This document shows, in pieces, positions 26,325 to 35,821 of a stretch of 64,000 nt of DNA; position 1 is the stretch's first letter, and each line of letters starts with the position of its first letter. The stretch is from Chryseobacterium viscerum (GTDB lineage Bacteria > Bacteroidota > Bacteroidia > Flavobacteriales > Weeksellaceae). The notes under the pieces are model-generated. The model was not told the origin of the DNA and searched no databases. It was given only the letters and a program-made list of their open reading frames with translations. The DNA is taken from positions 310,001 to 374,000 of the forward strand of contig NZ_PPEG02000007.1 of NCBI RefSeq assembly GCF_002899945.2, written 5' to 3'. The position numbers and the translations under genes were made by a program.

Positions 26325-28103
26325 TTATTCACGATGATCATACATCTTATTATACAAAGCAATAAACTTCTCTTTTACCGCTTTTCTTTTCAGTTTTAAA
26401 GTTGGGGTAAGCAATCCGCTTTCAATGCTCCAAACCTCAGGAGTAAGTTCAATCTTTTTGATTTTCTCCCAGTTTCCGAGATGTTCGTTGATTCCTTCAA
26501 TTTCTTTTTCGATTCTTTGCTTCAGTTCAGCGCTTTTTGCAATCTCTTCTGGTGTGGAACCTAAGTTCAGATTGTTTCTCATAGCCCAGCTTTTTGCAAA
26601 TTCAAAATCAGGTTGTACCAGGGCACATGGCATTTTTTCACCATCACCCACCACCATGATCTGTTCGATGAATTTAGATGCTTTTGCCAAGTTTTCGATA
26701 GTCTGAGGGGCAATATATTTTCCACCGGATGTTTTGAACATTTCTTTCTTACGGTCAGTGATCTGTAAAAATCCTTCACTATCGATATGTCCGATATCTC
26801 CGGTTTTGAAAAACCCATCTTCTGTAAAAGCTTCTTTGGTCATTTCATCATTTTGGAAATACCCTTTGAATACCGATGGACCTTTTACTGTAATCTCACC
26901 ATCTTCCTGGATTTTTACCTTTAAATTATCCAATGGAATCCCTACCGTCCCCAATTTCATCTTATCAAAACTGTTCACGGAAATTACGGGGGATGTTTCT
27001 GTTAAGCCATAACCTTCCAAAACAGGAATTCCAGCATTCTGAAATATTAAGTTAAGTCTCGTAGACAATGCCGCAGATCCTGAAACCAGCGTTACGATTT
27101 CACCGCCTAAACCTTCTCTCCATTTAGAGAATACAAGTTTATCAGCAATGATTTCCTGAAGTCCCGATGGTTTTGAAACGGTTTTCTTTTTACTGATTAA
27201 ATTTAAAGCCCAGAAGAAGATTTTTGATTTCAGTCCTCCGGCAGAAGATCCCGTATTGTAAATTTTATCATATACTTTTTCTACCAGTCTTGGTACTACG
27301 GTCATATAGTGAGGCTTCACTTCTTTTACGTTTTCACCCATTTTTTCGATGCTTTCAGCAAAATAAAGAGAAAAACCATTGTACTGATAAAGGTAGAACA
27401 GCATTCTTTCAAAGATATGGCAGATAGGGAGAAAGCTTAAAGCTCTCGCATCCTTATAATCAAACCCTCTTTTCTTTGGAATCCTTGGAACAGATCCCAG
27501 GATATTAGAAACAATATTATTATGGGTAAGCATTACTCCTTTAGGTCTTCCGGTAGTTCCGGAAGTATAAATGATAGTTGCCAGATCTTCTGTATTGATC
27601 GCATTGGAAAGATCCTCTACTTCAATCTGTGTAGATTCATCTTTACCCAAATCAAGAATTTCTCTCCAGTTGGCTGCTCCGCTGATGTTATCAAAAGTAA
27701 AAATCCCTTGTAAACTTGGGATATTATGTTTTACTTTCATGACTTTATTCAACAATTCCTTATCAGAAACAAAACAGTACTGAATTTCGGCATTATTGAA
27801 GATAAATTCATAGTCTTCCGGAGAAATACTTGGATAAACCGGTACTGAAACGACTCCGATCTGAGAAATACCAAAGTCCATAATAGCCCATTCCGTACAG
27901 GAATTGGTAGTGATCAAAGCAATCTTATCACCCGGTTTTATACCTAGCTTCAGTAGTCCTCTGGATATCTTATTTCCTTCATTAATAAACTCCTGTGTAG
28001 AAGTTTTTTTCCATTCGCCTTGATATTTGGTAACAAACATATCCGTTTTAGGAAATTTTTCTAAAGCGTAGTGTGGAATATCGAATAATCTCTTGATCGT
28101 CAT
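26325..28103 (-). CDS. AMP-dependent long-chain fatty acid-CoA ligase
   Basis: 592 aa, ANL superfamily, long-chain acyl-CoA synthetase branch. The ATP/AMP-binding P-loop (IYTSGTTGRPKGVMLTHNN) is at about residues 176-194, the A5 motif (LEGYGLTETSP) near 357 and the adenylate motif (FFKTGDIGHID) near 428. The hinge TDRKKEMFKTSGGKYIAP is at about 445-462, with the catalytic-type lysine further on. It activates free fatty acids to acyl-CoA in two steps via acyl-AMP, at the inner face of the membrane. Same-strand neighbours are unrelated and it has its own terminator. Chain-length preference cannot be read from the sequence. Confidence 0.9.
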   Translation of the reverse strand: MTIKRLFDIPHYALEKFPKTDMFVTKYQGEWKKTSTQEFINEGNKISRGLLKLGIKPGDKIALITTNSCTEWAIMDFGISQIGVVSVPVYPSISPEDYEFIFNNAEIQYCFVSDKELLNKVMKVKHNIPSLQGIFTFDNISGAANWREILDLGKDESTQIEVEDLSNAINTEDLATIIYTSGTTGRPKGVMLTHNNIVSNILGSVPRIPKKRGFDYKDARALSFLPICHIFERMLFYLYQYNGFSLYFAESIEKMGENVKEVKPHYMTVVPRLVEKVYDKIYNTGSSAGGLKSKIFFWALNLISKKKTVSKPSGLQEIIADKLVFSKWREGLGGEIVTLVSGSAALSTRLNLIFQNAGIPVLEGYGLTETSPVISVNSFDKMKLGTVGIPLDNLKVKIQEDGEITVKGPSVFKGYFQNDEMTKEAFTEDGFFKTGDIGHIDSEGFLQITDRKKEMFKTSGGKYIAPQTIENLAKASKFIEQIMVVGDGEKMPCALVQPDFEFAKSWAMRNNLNLGSTPEEIAKSAELKQRIEKEIEGINEHLGNWEKIKKIELTPEVWSIESGLLTPTLKLKRKAVKEKFIALYNKMYDHRE

Positions 28104-28294
28104 GATTTTTTAAGCAATTTTTAAAGAATTTTAAATATAAGCATTTTTTTTAATTCAAAAAATTGAATGTTATGAATTCAAGATTATTTAAATGCTTAAC
28201 ATATTAATTTAAAATCCGCGCCGGAAAATAGATTACTTCCTTATGTTCTCTCAACTACTCATTGAGTCCATCCGCTTTTTTGTGAAACCTATTT

Positions 28295-28966
28295 TTACTC
28301 ATCAATAGAAAGCTTTATTTTCCTGTTTTTATCAACCCAGCCAGCAAGGAAGAGAATAAGCGCCATGAGAATCACAAAAGATATAAATAAAATTTTGACA
28401 GAATCGGGTGGAGGAGGTCCGAATGTATTGGAAAGCGTCACAGCCACAAGCAATACGATCAGTCCCCAGAGTCCCCATTTACCTTTCTTATTCTTCGCAG
28501 TGGTTACAGATGTATAGACAAACAGGCCTCCAAAAAAGATAAGAAATTCAATAATAAGAGTAGCAGCAATATGATTCCATAGCCCGAATCCCATTTTATA
28601 ATTGCTGAATGGGGTAATGGGCAGATCTGTCGTATGAACGATCAAATCAAAAAACCAATGGCTGAGAACACATAAACCAATAACCACAGCGCTCCTGATA
28701 TCTTTTTTTAGTAAAAAATAGATGAATGCAGCAAGAATACCCCATATAATCCCCATCAAAAGGCTGTGGGTGTATGGAAAGTAAAGAAAATCGTATGCAT
28801 TCACTTTAGTATATCCAGGAACAACTGCTACTTTTTCTATATTAAAAATGAGCATAAAAGGCCAGAGAATATCTACAAACTGAGTGGCTGCAAATAAGGT
28901 AACTAATGAAACCCTTGGCGCTATTTTTTTGGCAGCAAATGATAAACCGAAATGTCCTATAAACAT
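28295..28966 (-). CDS. Membrane protein, metal-dependent-hydrolase-like
   Basis: 223 aa from ATG 28966 (a longer GTG start at 28999 is less likely because related proteins start MFIGHFG). About six transmembrane helices. Conserved polar residues lie in hydrophobic context: GHFGLSFAAKK at the start, an Asp in TQFVDILWP, FPYTHSLLMG, LSHWFFDLIVH and NHIAATLIIE. This His/Asp spacing resembles the membrane-bound metal-dependent hydrolase group (DUF457/YdjM-like). Substrate unknown. It lies 79 bases downstream of the Crp/Fnr-type regulator on the same strand and may be co-regulated. Confidence 0.6.
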   Translation of the reverse strand: MFIGHFGLSFAAKKIAPRVSLVTLFAATQFVDILWPFMLIFNIEKVAVVPGYTKVNAYDFLYFPYTHSLLMGIIWGILAAFIYFLLKKDIRSAVVIGLCVLSHWFFDLIVHTTDLPITPFSNYKMGFGLWNHIAATLIIEFLIFFGGLFVYTSVTTAKNKKGKWGLWGLIVLLVAVTLSNTFGPPPPDSVKILFISFVILMALILFLAGWVDKNRKIKLSIDE

Positions 28967-29045
28967 GATTGTATTGTTTTTACGTTTAATAACGGACACA
29001 AAGTTAGAATATAGAAGAAGGTATACACTTGATAAAAATCAAGAA

Positions 29046-29618
29046 TTACATAAGCTGTTTTTTTCTGATCCTGCTGAAAGTTTCAGGTGTCATTCCCAAT
29101 ATGGAAGCAATATATTGTAAAGGAACCTGGTTAAATAACTCTTTGTTGCTCTCAAAAAAGGAATTGTATCTCTCCTCTGCAGACATCGATAAATGGCTGA
29201 AAATTCTATCCTCCATATAAGTAAGACATTGTATGATGAAATTCCTTTCCAGCTCATTCCATGTCGGAACGATATTGATGATTTTACTATAGTCACTGTG
29301 GTTGATGAAATAAATTTCTGTATCGGACAGCGCTTGAATAGTCCAGCGGGATGGATTTTTAAAATAGAAACTTGATAAGTCTGTTCCAAAATATCCCTTG
29401 GTCGCAATCCATTGGGTAATTTCCTTATCATCTGTTGTTGTAAAAACTCTCAATAATCCAGATTGAATAAAACATAATTTATCACATCTACTTCCCGCTT
29501 TGAGAAAGTTGTCTCCCTTTTTCAAAATCTCTGATTTGAAAAGTGAACTTATCTGATGCAATTGTTCCGGCTGAATAATTTTGAAATGAGATTGGATATA
29601 GTGTTCAAGTTCTGTCAT
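29046..29618 (-). CDS. Crp/Fnr-family transcriptional regulator
   Basis: 190 aa from ATG 29618 (a GTG one codon upstream is the alternative). Residues 15-120 are a cyclic-nucleotide-binding-type beta barrel (LKKGDNFLKAGSRCDKLCFI, GLLRVFTTTDDKEITQWIA). Residues 145-190 hold the C-terminal helix-turn-helix (LQYIASILGMTPETFSRIRK). The canonical cAMP phosphate-binding Arg/Ser pair is not evident, so the ligand may be something else or absent, as usual in Bacteroidetes members. No Fnr-type cysteine cluster. It may control the adjacent membrane protein gene. Confidence 0.8.
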   Translation of the reverse strand: MTELEHYIQSHFKIIQPEQLHQISSLFKSEILKKGDNFLKAGSRCDKLCFIQSGLLRVFTTTDDKEITQWIATKGYFGTDLSSFYFKNPSRWTIQALSDTEIYFINHSDYSKIINIVPTWNELERNFIIQCLTYMEDRIFSHLSMSAEERYNSFFESNKELFNQVPLQYIASILGMTPETFSRIRKKQLM

Positions 29619-29811
29619 CACGCAGGAATTAAAATATTCATATGACCAAAGCTACACATTAAATCAATACTTTATATGCTTTGTGCTTTCAACCCATAGG
29701 TTGTTTTTTGTCATATTTGTGCAGTCGGACAATTAATAATGGGCGATTACCAATTCTATTTTCAGATTTCGTTAAAAAGTGTAAATTTACGGCTATCTAA
29801 TTATTTTTTTT

Positions 29812-30951
29812 ATGGACTTTAATTTATCGGAAGAACAGCTGATGATTCAGCAAGCAGCAAGAGACTTTGCACAGAACGAACTATTACCTGAAGTTATTGA
29901 AAGAGACCGTGACCAGAAGTTTCCTGCAGAGCAGGTGAAGAAAATGGGAGAAATGGGACTTTTAGGAATGATGGTAGATCCAAAATACGGCGGTGCAGGT
30001 ATGGACAGCGTTTCTTACGTGCTGGCAATGGAGGAGATTGCAAAAGTAGATGCTTCTGCAGCTGTTGTAATGTCTGTAAACAACTCTTTGGTTTGTGCCG
30101 GTCTTGAAAAATTTGCTTCTGAAGAGCAAAAAGTAAAATATCTTACTCCTCTTGCAAGCGGACAGGTAATCGGAGCGTTTGCTTTATCTGAGCCAGAAGC
30201 TGGTTCTGATGCTACTTCTCAGAAAACAACTGCTGAAGACAAAGGAGATTACTATCTTTTAAATGGTATTAAAAACTGGATTACTAATGGTGGAACAGCT
30301 ACTTATTATATTGTAATTGCTCAGACAGATCCTGAGAAAAAGCACAAAGGGATCAATGCTTTCATCGTTGAAAGAGGATGGGAAGGTTTTGAAATCGGAG
30401 CCAAAGAAGACAAATTAGGAATCAGAGGAAGTGATACACACTCTTTGATCTTTAATAATGTAAAAATTCCAAAAGAAAACAGAATCGGTGAAGATGGCTT
30501 CGGGTTCAATTTTGCAATGGCTGTATTGAACGGAGGTAGAATTGGTATTGCTTCCCAGGCTTTAGGGATTGCTTCAGGAGCTTACGAAATGGCATTGAAA
30601 TATGCTAAAACAAGAAAAGCTTTTAAAACTGAAATCATCAACCACCAGGCGATTGCATTCAAATTGGCTGATATGGCTACTCAGATTACTGCAGCAAGAA
30701 TGTTATGCTTCAAGGCAGCTTGTGAAAAAGATGCTGGAAAAGATATCTCTGAAAGCGGAGCTATGGCAAAACTATATTCTTCTCAGGTAGCAATGGATAC
30801 TACTATTGAAGCAGTACAGATCCACGGTGGATACGGATACGTGAAAGAATACCACGTAGAAAGATTAATGAGAGATGCAAAAATTACGCAGATCTATGAA
30901 GGAACTTCTGAAATTCAGAAAATCGTGATCTCAAGAAGCATCGCAAAATAA
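29812..30951 (+). CDS. Acyl-CoA dehydrogenase (short-chain/butyryl type)
   Basis: 379 aa, the usual length for the family. FAD-site motifs: 'FALSEPEAGSDA' near residue 125, 'WITNGG' near 162, and the C-terminal 'QIHGGYGYVKEY' with 'IYEGTSEIQ' near 360. The catalytic base is the Glu of YEGTSE. The enzyme oxidises acyl-CoA to 2-enoyl-CoA in beta-oxidation or branched-chain amino-acid breakdown and passes electrons to electron transfer flavoprotein. With the E1 dehydrogenase and acyl-CoA ligase nearby, fatty or branched-chain acid catabolism is well represented. A small membrane protein gene starts 25 bases after its stop. Confidence 0.93.
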   Translation: MDFNLSEEQLMIQQAARDFAQNELLPEVIERDRDQKFPAEQVKKMGEMGLLGMMVDPKYGGAGMDSVSYVLAMEEIAKVDASAAVVMSVNNSLVCAGLEKFASEEQKVKYLTPLASGQVIGAFALSEPEAGSDATSQKTTAEDKGDYYLLNGIKNWITNGGTATYYIVIAQTDPEKKHKGINAFIVERGWEGFEIGAKEDKLGIRGSDTHSLIFNNVKIPKENRIGEDGFGFNFAMAVLNGGRIGIASQALGIASGAYEMALKYAKTRKAFKTEIINHQAIAFKLADMATQITAARMLCFKAACEKDAGKDISESGAMAKLYSSQVAMDTTIEAVQIHGGYGYVKEYHVERLMRDAKITQIYEGTSEIQKIVISRSIAK

Positions 30952-30976
30952 CATTTTATAAAACACACTATTTATT

Positions 30977-31342
30977 ATGAAAAAATCTTTGTGGATCACC
31001 CTTGGGGTTGTACTGCTGTTACTAGGCGTATTTGTCTGGTATAAGTACTATTTTGTTTTCGGAGAAGGAGTAAAATCCGGATACCTGAACTATGCTATGA
31101 AAAAAGGCTATGTCTTCAAAACATATGAAGGTAAGCTGATTCAGGAAGGTTTTGGAAGAGGAAAGACAGGAACCATTACCAGCTATGAGTTTGAGTTTTC
31201 TGTAGATGACCCTGAAATTTTCAAACAGTTGGAAACCAACAGTGGTAAAACTTTTGACCTGCATTACAAAGAGTACAATGGTGCACTTCCGTGGAGAGGA
31301 AACACAAAGTTCGTCGTAGACAAAATAGTGAATATGAAATAA
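30977..31342 (+). CDS. Single-pass membrane hypothetical protein, 121 aa
   Basis: 121 aa with one N-terminal transmembrane helix (residues 4-26, LWITLGVVLLLLGVFVW) and a soluble beta-rich domain after it (GKLIQEGFGRGKTGTITSYEF, FDLHYKEYNGALPWRGNT). Homologues in this phylum are often wrongly called 6-phosphogluconate dehydrogenase; nothing here supports an enzyme. It sits 25 bases behind the acyl-CoA dehydrogenase and ends at a strong terminator, so the two form one unit. Function unknown. Confidence 0.7.
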   Translation: MKKSLWITLGVVLLLLGVFVWYKYYFVFGEGVKSGYLNYAMKKGYVFKTYEGKLIQEGFGRGKTGTITSYEFEFSVDDPEIFKQLETNSGKTFDLHYKEYNGALPWRGNTKFVVDKIVNMK

Positions 31343-31347
31343 AAACA

Positions 31348-31378
31348 AATAAGGCTCTCAAATTGAGAGCCTTATTTT
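31348..31378 (+). terminator. Terminator of the acyl-CoA dehydrogenase unit
   Basis: 13-bp perfect inverted repeat (31348-31360 with 31364-31376), T-rich 3' flank. Confidence 0.9.
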
Positions 31379-31459
31379 ACACCAAATCACAAAATATTAA
31401 TATATGAAATAAAAATTTCCAACTTTACTTTTGAATTTCGCCTGGTTGCGAAAATTCAT

Positions 31460-32491
31460 TTATTTGATAATAAGCTTACCGGATGTCGGGAGTTGATCAA
31501 CAATTTTATCACCCACTCCAAAATTCCCTTTTAAAATATCTTTCGGGTTTCCACTGATCCAGCTGCTGAGATCAATAGCTTCATATAAGCCATTATTAAA
31601 TCCGAGAAGAACGATAAGCGTTTCTGTTCCCGTATTTTTGATGTAATGACCTGCTCCCATTGGAACATAGCCCACATCTCCTTTATTAAATTCATCTTTT
31701 ACAAACTGTCCCTCAGCCAGAAAAACACCCATTTCTGCCTTCCCCTGAATATAATACTGCCATTCGTCAGCATTAGGATGCCAGTGCAGTTCTCTTAATC
31801 CTCCCGGTTCTATTTCGAAAATACTTCCGGTAATGGTTTTTGCAATCTCAAATTCCTTCTGGGTAACCACTCTTTGCACCCCGCCTCCAGGAACAACAAT
31901 CGGCTGCTGAGCTCCCAGTGGATAACGGTGTTTTGAAACCAACGAAATTTCATTTTTTGCAGAAGCCAGTCCGGAACGGATATTCGGAAGCTCGCATTGT
32001 GCAAAATAAGCCTCACCCTGATGCAGCTGCTTTACTTCATCCACAGTCAATCCTAGGTTCTGGGCAGCAATTTCTACCGGAACACTCGAGATAAAATCGG
32101 TGATGCTAAAGGTATGGTCTTCAGAAAAATCACCGTTGTCAAAAATTAATATAAAATGACAGCTTTTACTGCTGATACATTGCAGCACATGGCCATAACC
32201 TCTTGGAAAATACCACACATCTCCTGGATTAAAAATATCAATAAAAACATTTCCCTGCGGATCGATAACGGTGGTCCGCATCTGTCCTTCCAAAACATAG
32301 CCCCATTCTGCAGCATTGGCATGCCAGTGAAGTTCACGGATAGCTCCCGGTTCAAGATGCATGCTGACTCCGGCAAGGTTTTGAGAGGCTTTGAATTCTT
32401 TTACAGAAACTCCTCTTGTAATTCCACCGGGGCCTAGTCTGGGCTCCTTTTTTTCTAACTCATACTTAAAATTAGGGAGTTCTTTATTCAT
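31460..32491 (-). CDS. Bicupin, oxalate decarboxylase-like
   Basis: 343 aa, two cupin domains. Both metal sites look complete: H55, H57, E62 and H101 in the N-terminal cupin (RELHWHANAAEWGYV, GYGHVLQC), and H236, H238, E243 and H282 in the second (RELHWHPNADEWQYY, GAGHYIKN). In Bacillus OxdC these bind Mn2+. The active-site lid of OxdC reads SENST and here reads SEDHT (residues 123-127), so the key Glu is kept and two neighbours differ. It should cleave oxalate to formate and CO2, although an oxidase-type or other small-acid activity is possible. No signal peptide, so cytoplasmic. Alone between opposite-direction genes. Confidence 0.8.
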   Translation of the reverse strand: MNKELPNFKYELEKKEPRLGPGGITRGVSVKEFKASQNLAGVSMHLEPGAIRELHWHANAAEWGYVLEGQMRTTVIDPQGNVFIDIFNPGDVWYFPRGYGHVLQCISSKSCHFILIFDNGDFSEDHTFSITDFISSVPVEIAAQNLGLTVDEVKQLHQGEAYFAQCELPNIRSGLASAKNEISLVSKHRYPLGAQQPIVVPGGGVQRVVTQKEFEIAKTITGSIFEIEPGGLRELHWHPNADEWQYYIQGKAEMGVFLAEGQFVKDEFNKGDVGYVPMGAGHYIKNTGTETLIVLLGFNNGLYEAIDLSSWISGNPKDILKGNFGVGDKIVDQLPTSGKLIIK

Positions 32492-32573
32492 GAGCCGATG
32501 TTTTGATGATTAATATTTTGATAAATTTAAAAATAAGAATTTATCTGAAATTACAAATATTATTAAAAAAATA

Positions 32574-32600
32574 TTAAAAAATCCATCACAAGGATGGATT
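32574..32600 (-). terminator. Terminator of the DUF4349 gene
   Basis: 8-bp perfect stem (32580-32587 with 32593-32600) with a T run on the minus strand, just after the stop. Confidence 0.75.
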
Positions 32601-32605
32601 GATGT

Positions 32606-33550
32606 TTAGTTGGCGTCGTTGTTAGGGATATTTTTCTTTTTCTTTTTGAAGAAATAATATCCAATACCCGCAATAAGCAATAATGGCCACAATGGAAGGA
32701 TAAACAGGAAAATGGAAGTGATAACGTCCCAACCTGATTCTATGGCCGCCAATGATTTTCCACCGAAAGTGGTAGGTTCTTTTTCTGTTTCAGTCTTGTC
32801 TGCAATGTTGACATTGATGTTACAGATTGTATTATCTGCATAAGTACGCCCTGAAACCTGTATATCTTTCGTGTCAATATCGTTTACATTGCTGCTAATG
32901 GCTTCCATTAATCCATCGAAATGCTGGATAGGAACTTTGATGTCAATACTGTATATTTTTTGATTCTCTCCATGAGGGCTGGCAGACTCAATATAAGAAA
33001 GATTTTCACTTTTAATATAGCCGTTATTTTTGTTGGCTTCTTCCCGGATGATTTCCTTTACCGTTTCTGCATTGTCTGCTCTTATAACAAGGTATCCTGA
33101 TTTTACCATTTTATCTTTTGGCATATTCAGTTCATAGCTGTCGTTTTTAGGCTTGTCCTTATAAATGATTTTGGTTTCTTTAATAACCTTGGGAGCCACA
33201 CTTTTTGCAGCAATCTTTTCAGGCTTTTTTTCTGCGGAATCTTTTTTCTCTATTTTGGATTCCAATTTTGTAGTGGCCATTTTCTCAGATAAAGAATCTA
33301 CCATTTTTGAAGTATTTTCTATCTTCTGCTGAATATCATTTTTGGTATTTTCAAAATCTTTTATTTTAATATTAGCAGAATCCAAAACTTTGCCTGCTGT
33401 TTTGTTGACATTATCAATAGCTTCGGTAGCAACTGTGGCAGCGCTGTCAGCTGTATTGAGAGCTTCACTAATTTTACCTTGTGCAGCTTCTGGTTTCTTA
33501 CACATAATGAAAGTGCTTGATACAGCAACGAGTAATATGAACTTTTTCAT
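32606..33550 (-). CDS. DUF4349 lipoprotein with coiled coil and C-terminal membrane helix
   Basis: 314 aa. The start (MKKFILLVAVSSTFIMC) ends in a lipobox-like SSTFIMC, so a lipoprotein is likely. Residues 25-110 are Ala/Lys-rich helix and coiled coil. Residues 150-245 match the DUF4349 pattern (KSGYLVIRADNAETVKEIIR, SIDIKVPIQHFDGLMEAI, KDIQVSGRTYAD). Residues 275-300 are a transmembrane helix with a Lys-rich end. The family is annotated only as unknown and occurs in membrane-associated proteins of many Bacteroidetes and Firmicutes. Role unknown. Stand-alone gene with its own terminator. Confidence 0.8.
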   Translation of the reverse strand: MKKFILLVAVSSTFIMCKKPEAAQGKISEALNTADSAATVATEAIDNVNKTAGKVLDSANIKIKDFENTKNDIQQKIENTSKMVDSLSEKMATTKLESKIEKKDSAEKKPEKIAAKSVAPKVIKETKIIYKDKPKNDSYELNMPKDKMVKSGYLVIRADNAETVKEIIREEANKNNGYIKSENLSYIESASPHGENQKIYSIDIKVPIQHFDGLMEAISSNVNDIDTKDIQVSGRTYADNTICNINVNIADKTETEKEPTTFGGKSLAAIESGWDVITSIFLFILPLWPLLLIAGIGYYFFKKKKKNIPNNDAN

Positions 33551-33765
33551 AACATTAATTTTTTTGATGAAGTAAAATTAGAAGGGAAGTTCTTGTAAAG
33601 ATTGTAAATAGACTGTATTGTGCTGGTAAAATACTAACTGTTATACTTTCAGTGTTTTGTATTTGTTTTACAAAAGATTTACAAAAGGATTTTCACTTGT
33701 TTGAAACCCTGAAATTGTTGGAACCCTTTTGTCTTTTCTCCGGATATAAAATTGGAAACCTAAAA

Positions 33766-33822
33766 ATTCTCCTCTTCCGGAGGGGTGGCGGAAATTCAAA
33801 GAGCTTTTGACGGGGTGGTTGT
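33766..33822. repeat. Short intergenic repeat of the 'ggaggggtggcg...gacggggtgg' type
   Basis: The sequence holds CTCTTCCGGAGGGGTGGCGG, then an AT-rich spacer (AAATTCAAAGAGCTTTTGA) and CGGGGTGGTT. I recall elements of this form scattered in intergenic regions of flavobacterial genomes. Only one copy is in this window, so the repeat status cannot be shown here. It is unusually G-rich for the region. Confidence 0.4.
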
Positions 33823-33841
33823 AGAAAGTATACCATAAAAA

Positions 33842-33868
33842 AAATCCGCAGAAAATTTCTACGGATTT
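33842..33868 (-). terminator. Terminator of prfC
   Basis: 13-bp stem with one mismatch (33842-33854 with 33856-33868), T run on the minus strand. Confidence 0.75.
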
Positions 33869-33911
33869 ATATTTTCAACGACTTCGCCTTTTCGCGATGT
33901 TGCCTATTTAT

Positions 33912-35507
33912 TTAATTTTCTCTGAACTCACTGATGAAGTGCAGCTTCACATTCGGGAATTTCTCCTGTGTCATATGAATCGTGAATGATGAGTCTGCAA
34001 GAAATACCAATTGATCATATTTATCTCTCGCAAGAAATCTCTGCTTTAATCTTGCAAATTCTTTGAACTCTTCAGATTTCTCATCAGCTTCTACCCAACA
34101 TGCTTTGTGCATGGATAGAGGTTCATAAGTACATTTTGCACCATATTCATGCTCAAGACGATATTGGATAACTTCGTACTGAAGGGCTCCCACAGTTCCA
34201 ATGATCTTTCTGTTATTCATTTCAAGGGTAAACAATTGTGCCACTCCCTCATCCATCAGCTGATCGATACCTTTTGCCAACTGCTTAGCCTTTAATGGGT
34301 CGCTATTGTTGATATAACGGAAATGTTCCGGAGAGAAGTTAGGTATACCTTTGAAGCTTAGTTTTTCTCCACCTGTAAGGGTATCTCCGATTCTGAAATT
34401 TCCTGTATCATGTAAACCAACGATATCACCAGGGAAACTTTCTTCTACCACCTCTTTTTTATCTGCAAAGAATGCGTTAGGAGAAGAGAATTTCATTTTC
34501 TTACCTTCTCTTACCAATAAATAGTTTTCGTTTCTTTTGAATGTTCCTGAAACAATCTTTACGAAAGCTAGTCTGTCTCGGTGTTTAGGATCCATATTCG
34601 CATGAATTTTGAAAACGAATCCTGTGAAAGTTTCTTCTTCAGGTTTTACCAAACGGCTATCACTTTCTTTGGGTTGTGGCATTGGAGCGATATCGATGAA
34701 AGCATTCAATAATTCACGAACTCCAAAGTTATTTAAAGCTGAACCGAAGAATACAGGCTGTAGATCACCTTTCATATAATCCTCACGATTAAATTCAGGG
34801 TAAACAGATTGAATCAGATCAAGCTCTTCTCTTAAAGTTGCGGCTGCTTTTTCACCAATCACTTCATCGATGGAAGGATCATTGATATCATCAAACTTAA
34901 TAGAATCTCCAACTTTCTGTTTTTTCTCTTCCAAGAATAACTGAATGTTGTTTTCCCAGATATTATAAATTCCCTGGAAGTCGCTTCCCATACCAATTGG
35001 AAGAGAAAGCGGACAAACCGTTAATCCTAATTTTTGTTCTACCTCATCCAATAGATCGAAGGCATCTTTACCCTCACGGTCTAATTTATTGATGAAAACC
35101 AACATCGGAATGTTTCTCATTCTACAAACCTGAACCAATTTTTCAGTTTGTTCCTCAACCCCTTTTGCAACATCGATAACAACAATTACAGAGTCTACAG
35201 CAGTTAATGTTCTGTAAGTATCTTCAGCAAAATCTTTGTGACCCGGCGTATCCAGGATATTGATTTTGTGGTCTCTATATTCAAAAGCCAATACGGAAGT
35301 TGCTACAGAGATCCCTCTCTGTCTTTCGATTTCCATAAAGTCGGAGGTAGCTCCTTTTTTTATTTTATTGGATTTTACCGCACCCGCTTCCTGAATAGCA
35401 CCCCCGAAAAGAAGTAACTTTTCTGTAAGAGTTGTTTTTCCGGCATCCGGGTGGGAAATGATCCCGAAGGTCTTTCTTTTTTGTATTTCTTTGATTAAGT
35501 CTGACAT
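33912..35507 (-). CDS. prfC: Peptide chain release factor 3
   Basis: 531 aa from ATG 35507 (an upstream TTG at 35555 is not needed; related proteins start MSDLIKEIQKRKTFGII). GTPase motifs: G1 SHPDAGKTTL near residue 20, G2 region with QRGISVATSV, G3 DTPGHKDF near 87 and G4 NKLD near 142. Domains II and III follow, including the RF3-specific C-terminal end (TMTQEKFPN-like, with FISEFREN). The protein recycles RF1 and RF2 from the ribosome after peptide release. Single-gene unit with a terminator. Confidence 0.95.
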   Translation of the reverse strand: MSDLIKEIQKRKTFGIISHPDAGKTTLTEKLLLFGGAIQEAGAVKSNKIKKGATSDFMEIERQRGISVATSVLAFEYRDHKINILDTPGHKDFAEDTYRTLTAVDSVIVVIDVAKGVEEQTEKLVQVCRMRNIPMLVFINKLDREGKDAFDLLDEVEQKLGLTVCPLSLPIGMGSDFQGIYNIWENNIQLFLEEKKQKVGDSIKFDDINDPSIDEVIGEKAAATLREELDLIQSVYPEFNREDYMKGDLQPVFFGSALNNFGVRELLNAFIDIAPMPQPKESDSRLVKPEEETFTGFVFKIHANMDPKHRDRLAFVKIVSGTFKRNENYLLVREGKKMKFSSPNAFFADKKEVVEESFPGDIVGLHDTGNFRIGDTLTGGEKLSFKGIPNFSPEHFRYINNSDPLKAKQLAKGIDQLMDEGVAQLFTLEMNNRKIIGTVGALQYEVIQYRLEHEYGAKCTYEPLSMHKACWVEADEKSEEFKEFARLKQRFLARDKYDQLVFLADSSFTIHMTQEKFPNVKLHFISEFREN

Positions 35508-35821
35508 ATCGTATTTTGAAGTTGCAAAAATCGTGATTTTTTGCGAGGTTTTCAAATTTAAATTGCAACAATGCTTATTAGGTGGGAGAGTTTGTAGAAG
35601 GAAAGGTTTGAGAGGAGTAGAGATTAGATTTAAATGTAGGGGTGAGAAGAGAGAGATTGTGGGATAAAGCTTTATTATTTATGATTTTAATATCTATTTG
35701 GAGTTTTTTTTTAATTGTAAGGAGGATATTTTAGAAAGAGTGTAGATGATTTTAAAAACAGACATTATTTGTTTCAAAAAATGGTTTATACTTGTATAAA
35801 ACTAGATCCATATTATTTTAA
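35508..35821. other. Intergenic region upstream of prfC
   Basis: 314 bases. It must hold the prfC promoter: reading the minus strand, TAAATTTG lies near 35554-35561, a candidate -7 box. A purine-rich stretch (35580-35665) has no recognisable coding or structural signal. Confidence 0.4.

Larger units (their letters stand above)
33551..33911. other. Intergenic region between the DUF4349 gene and prfC
   Basis: 361 bases with no credible ORF. It contains a repeat-like element at 33766-33822, the prfC terminator at 33842-33868 and otherwise AT-rich filler. Confidence 0.6.
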
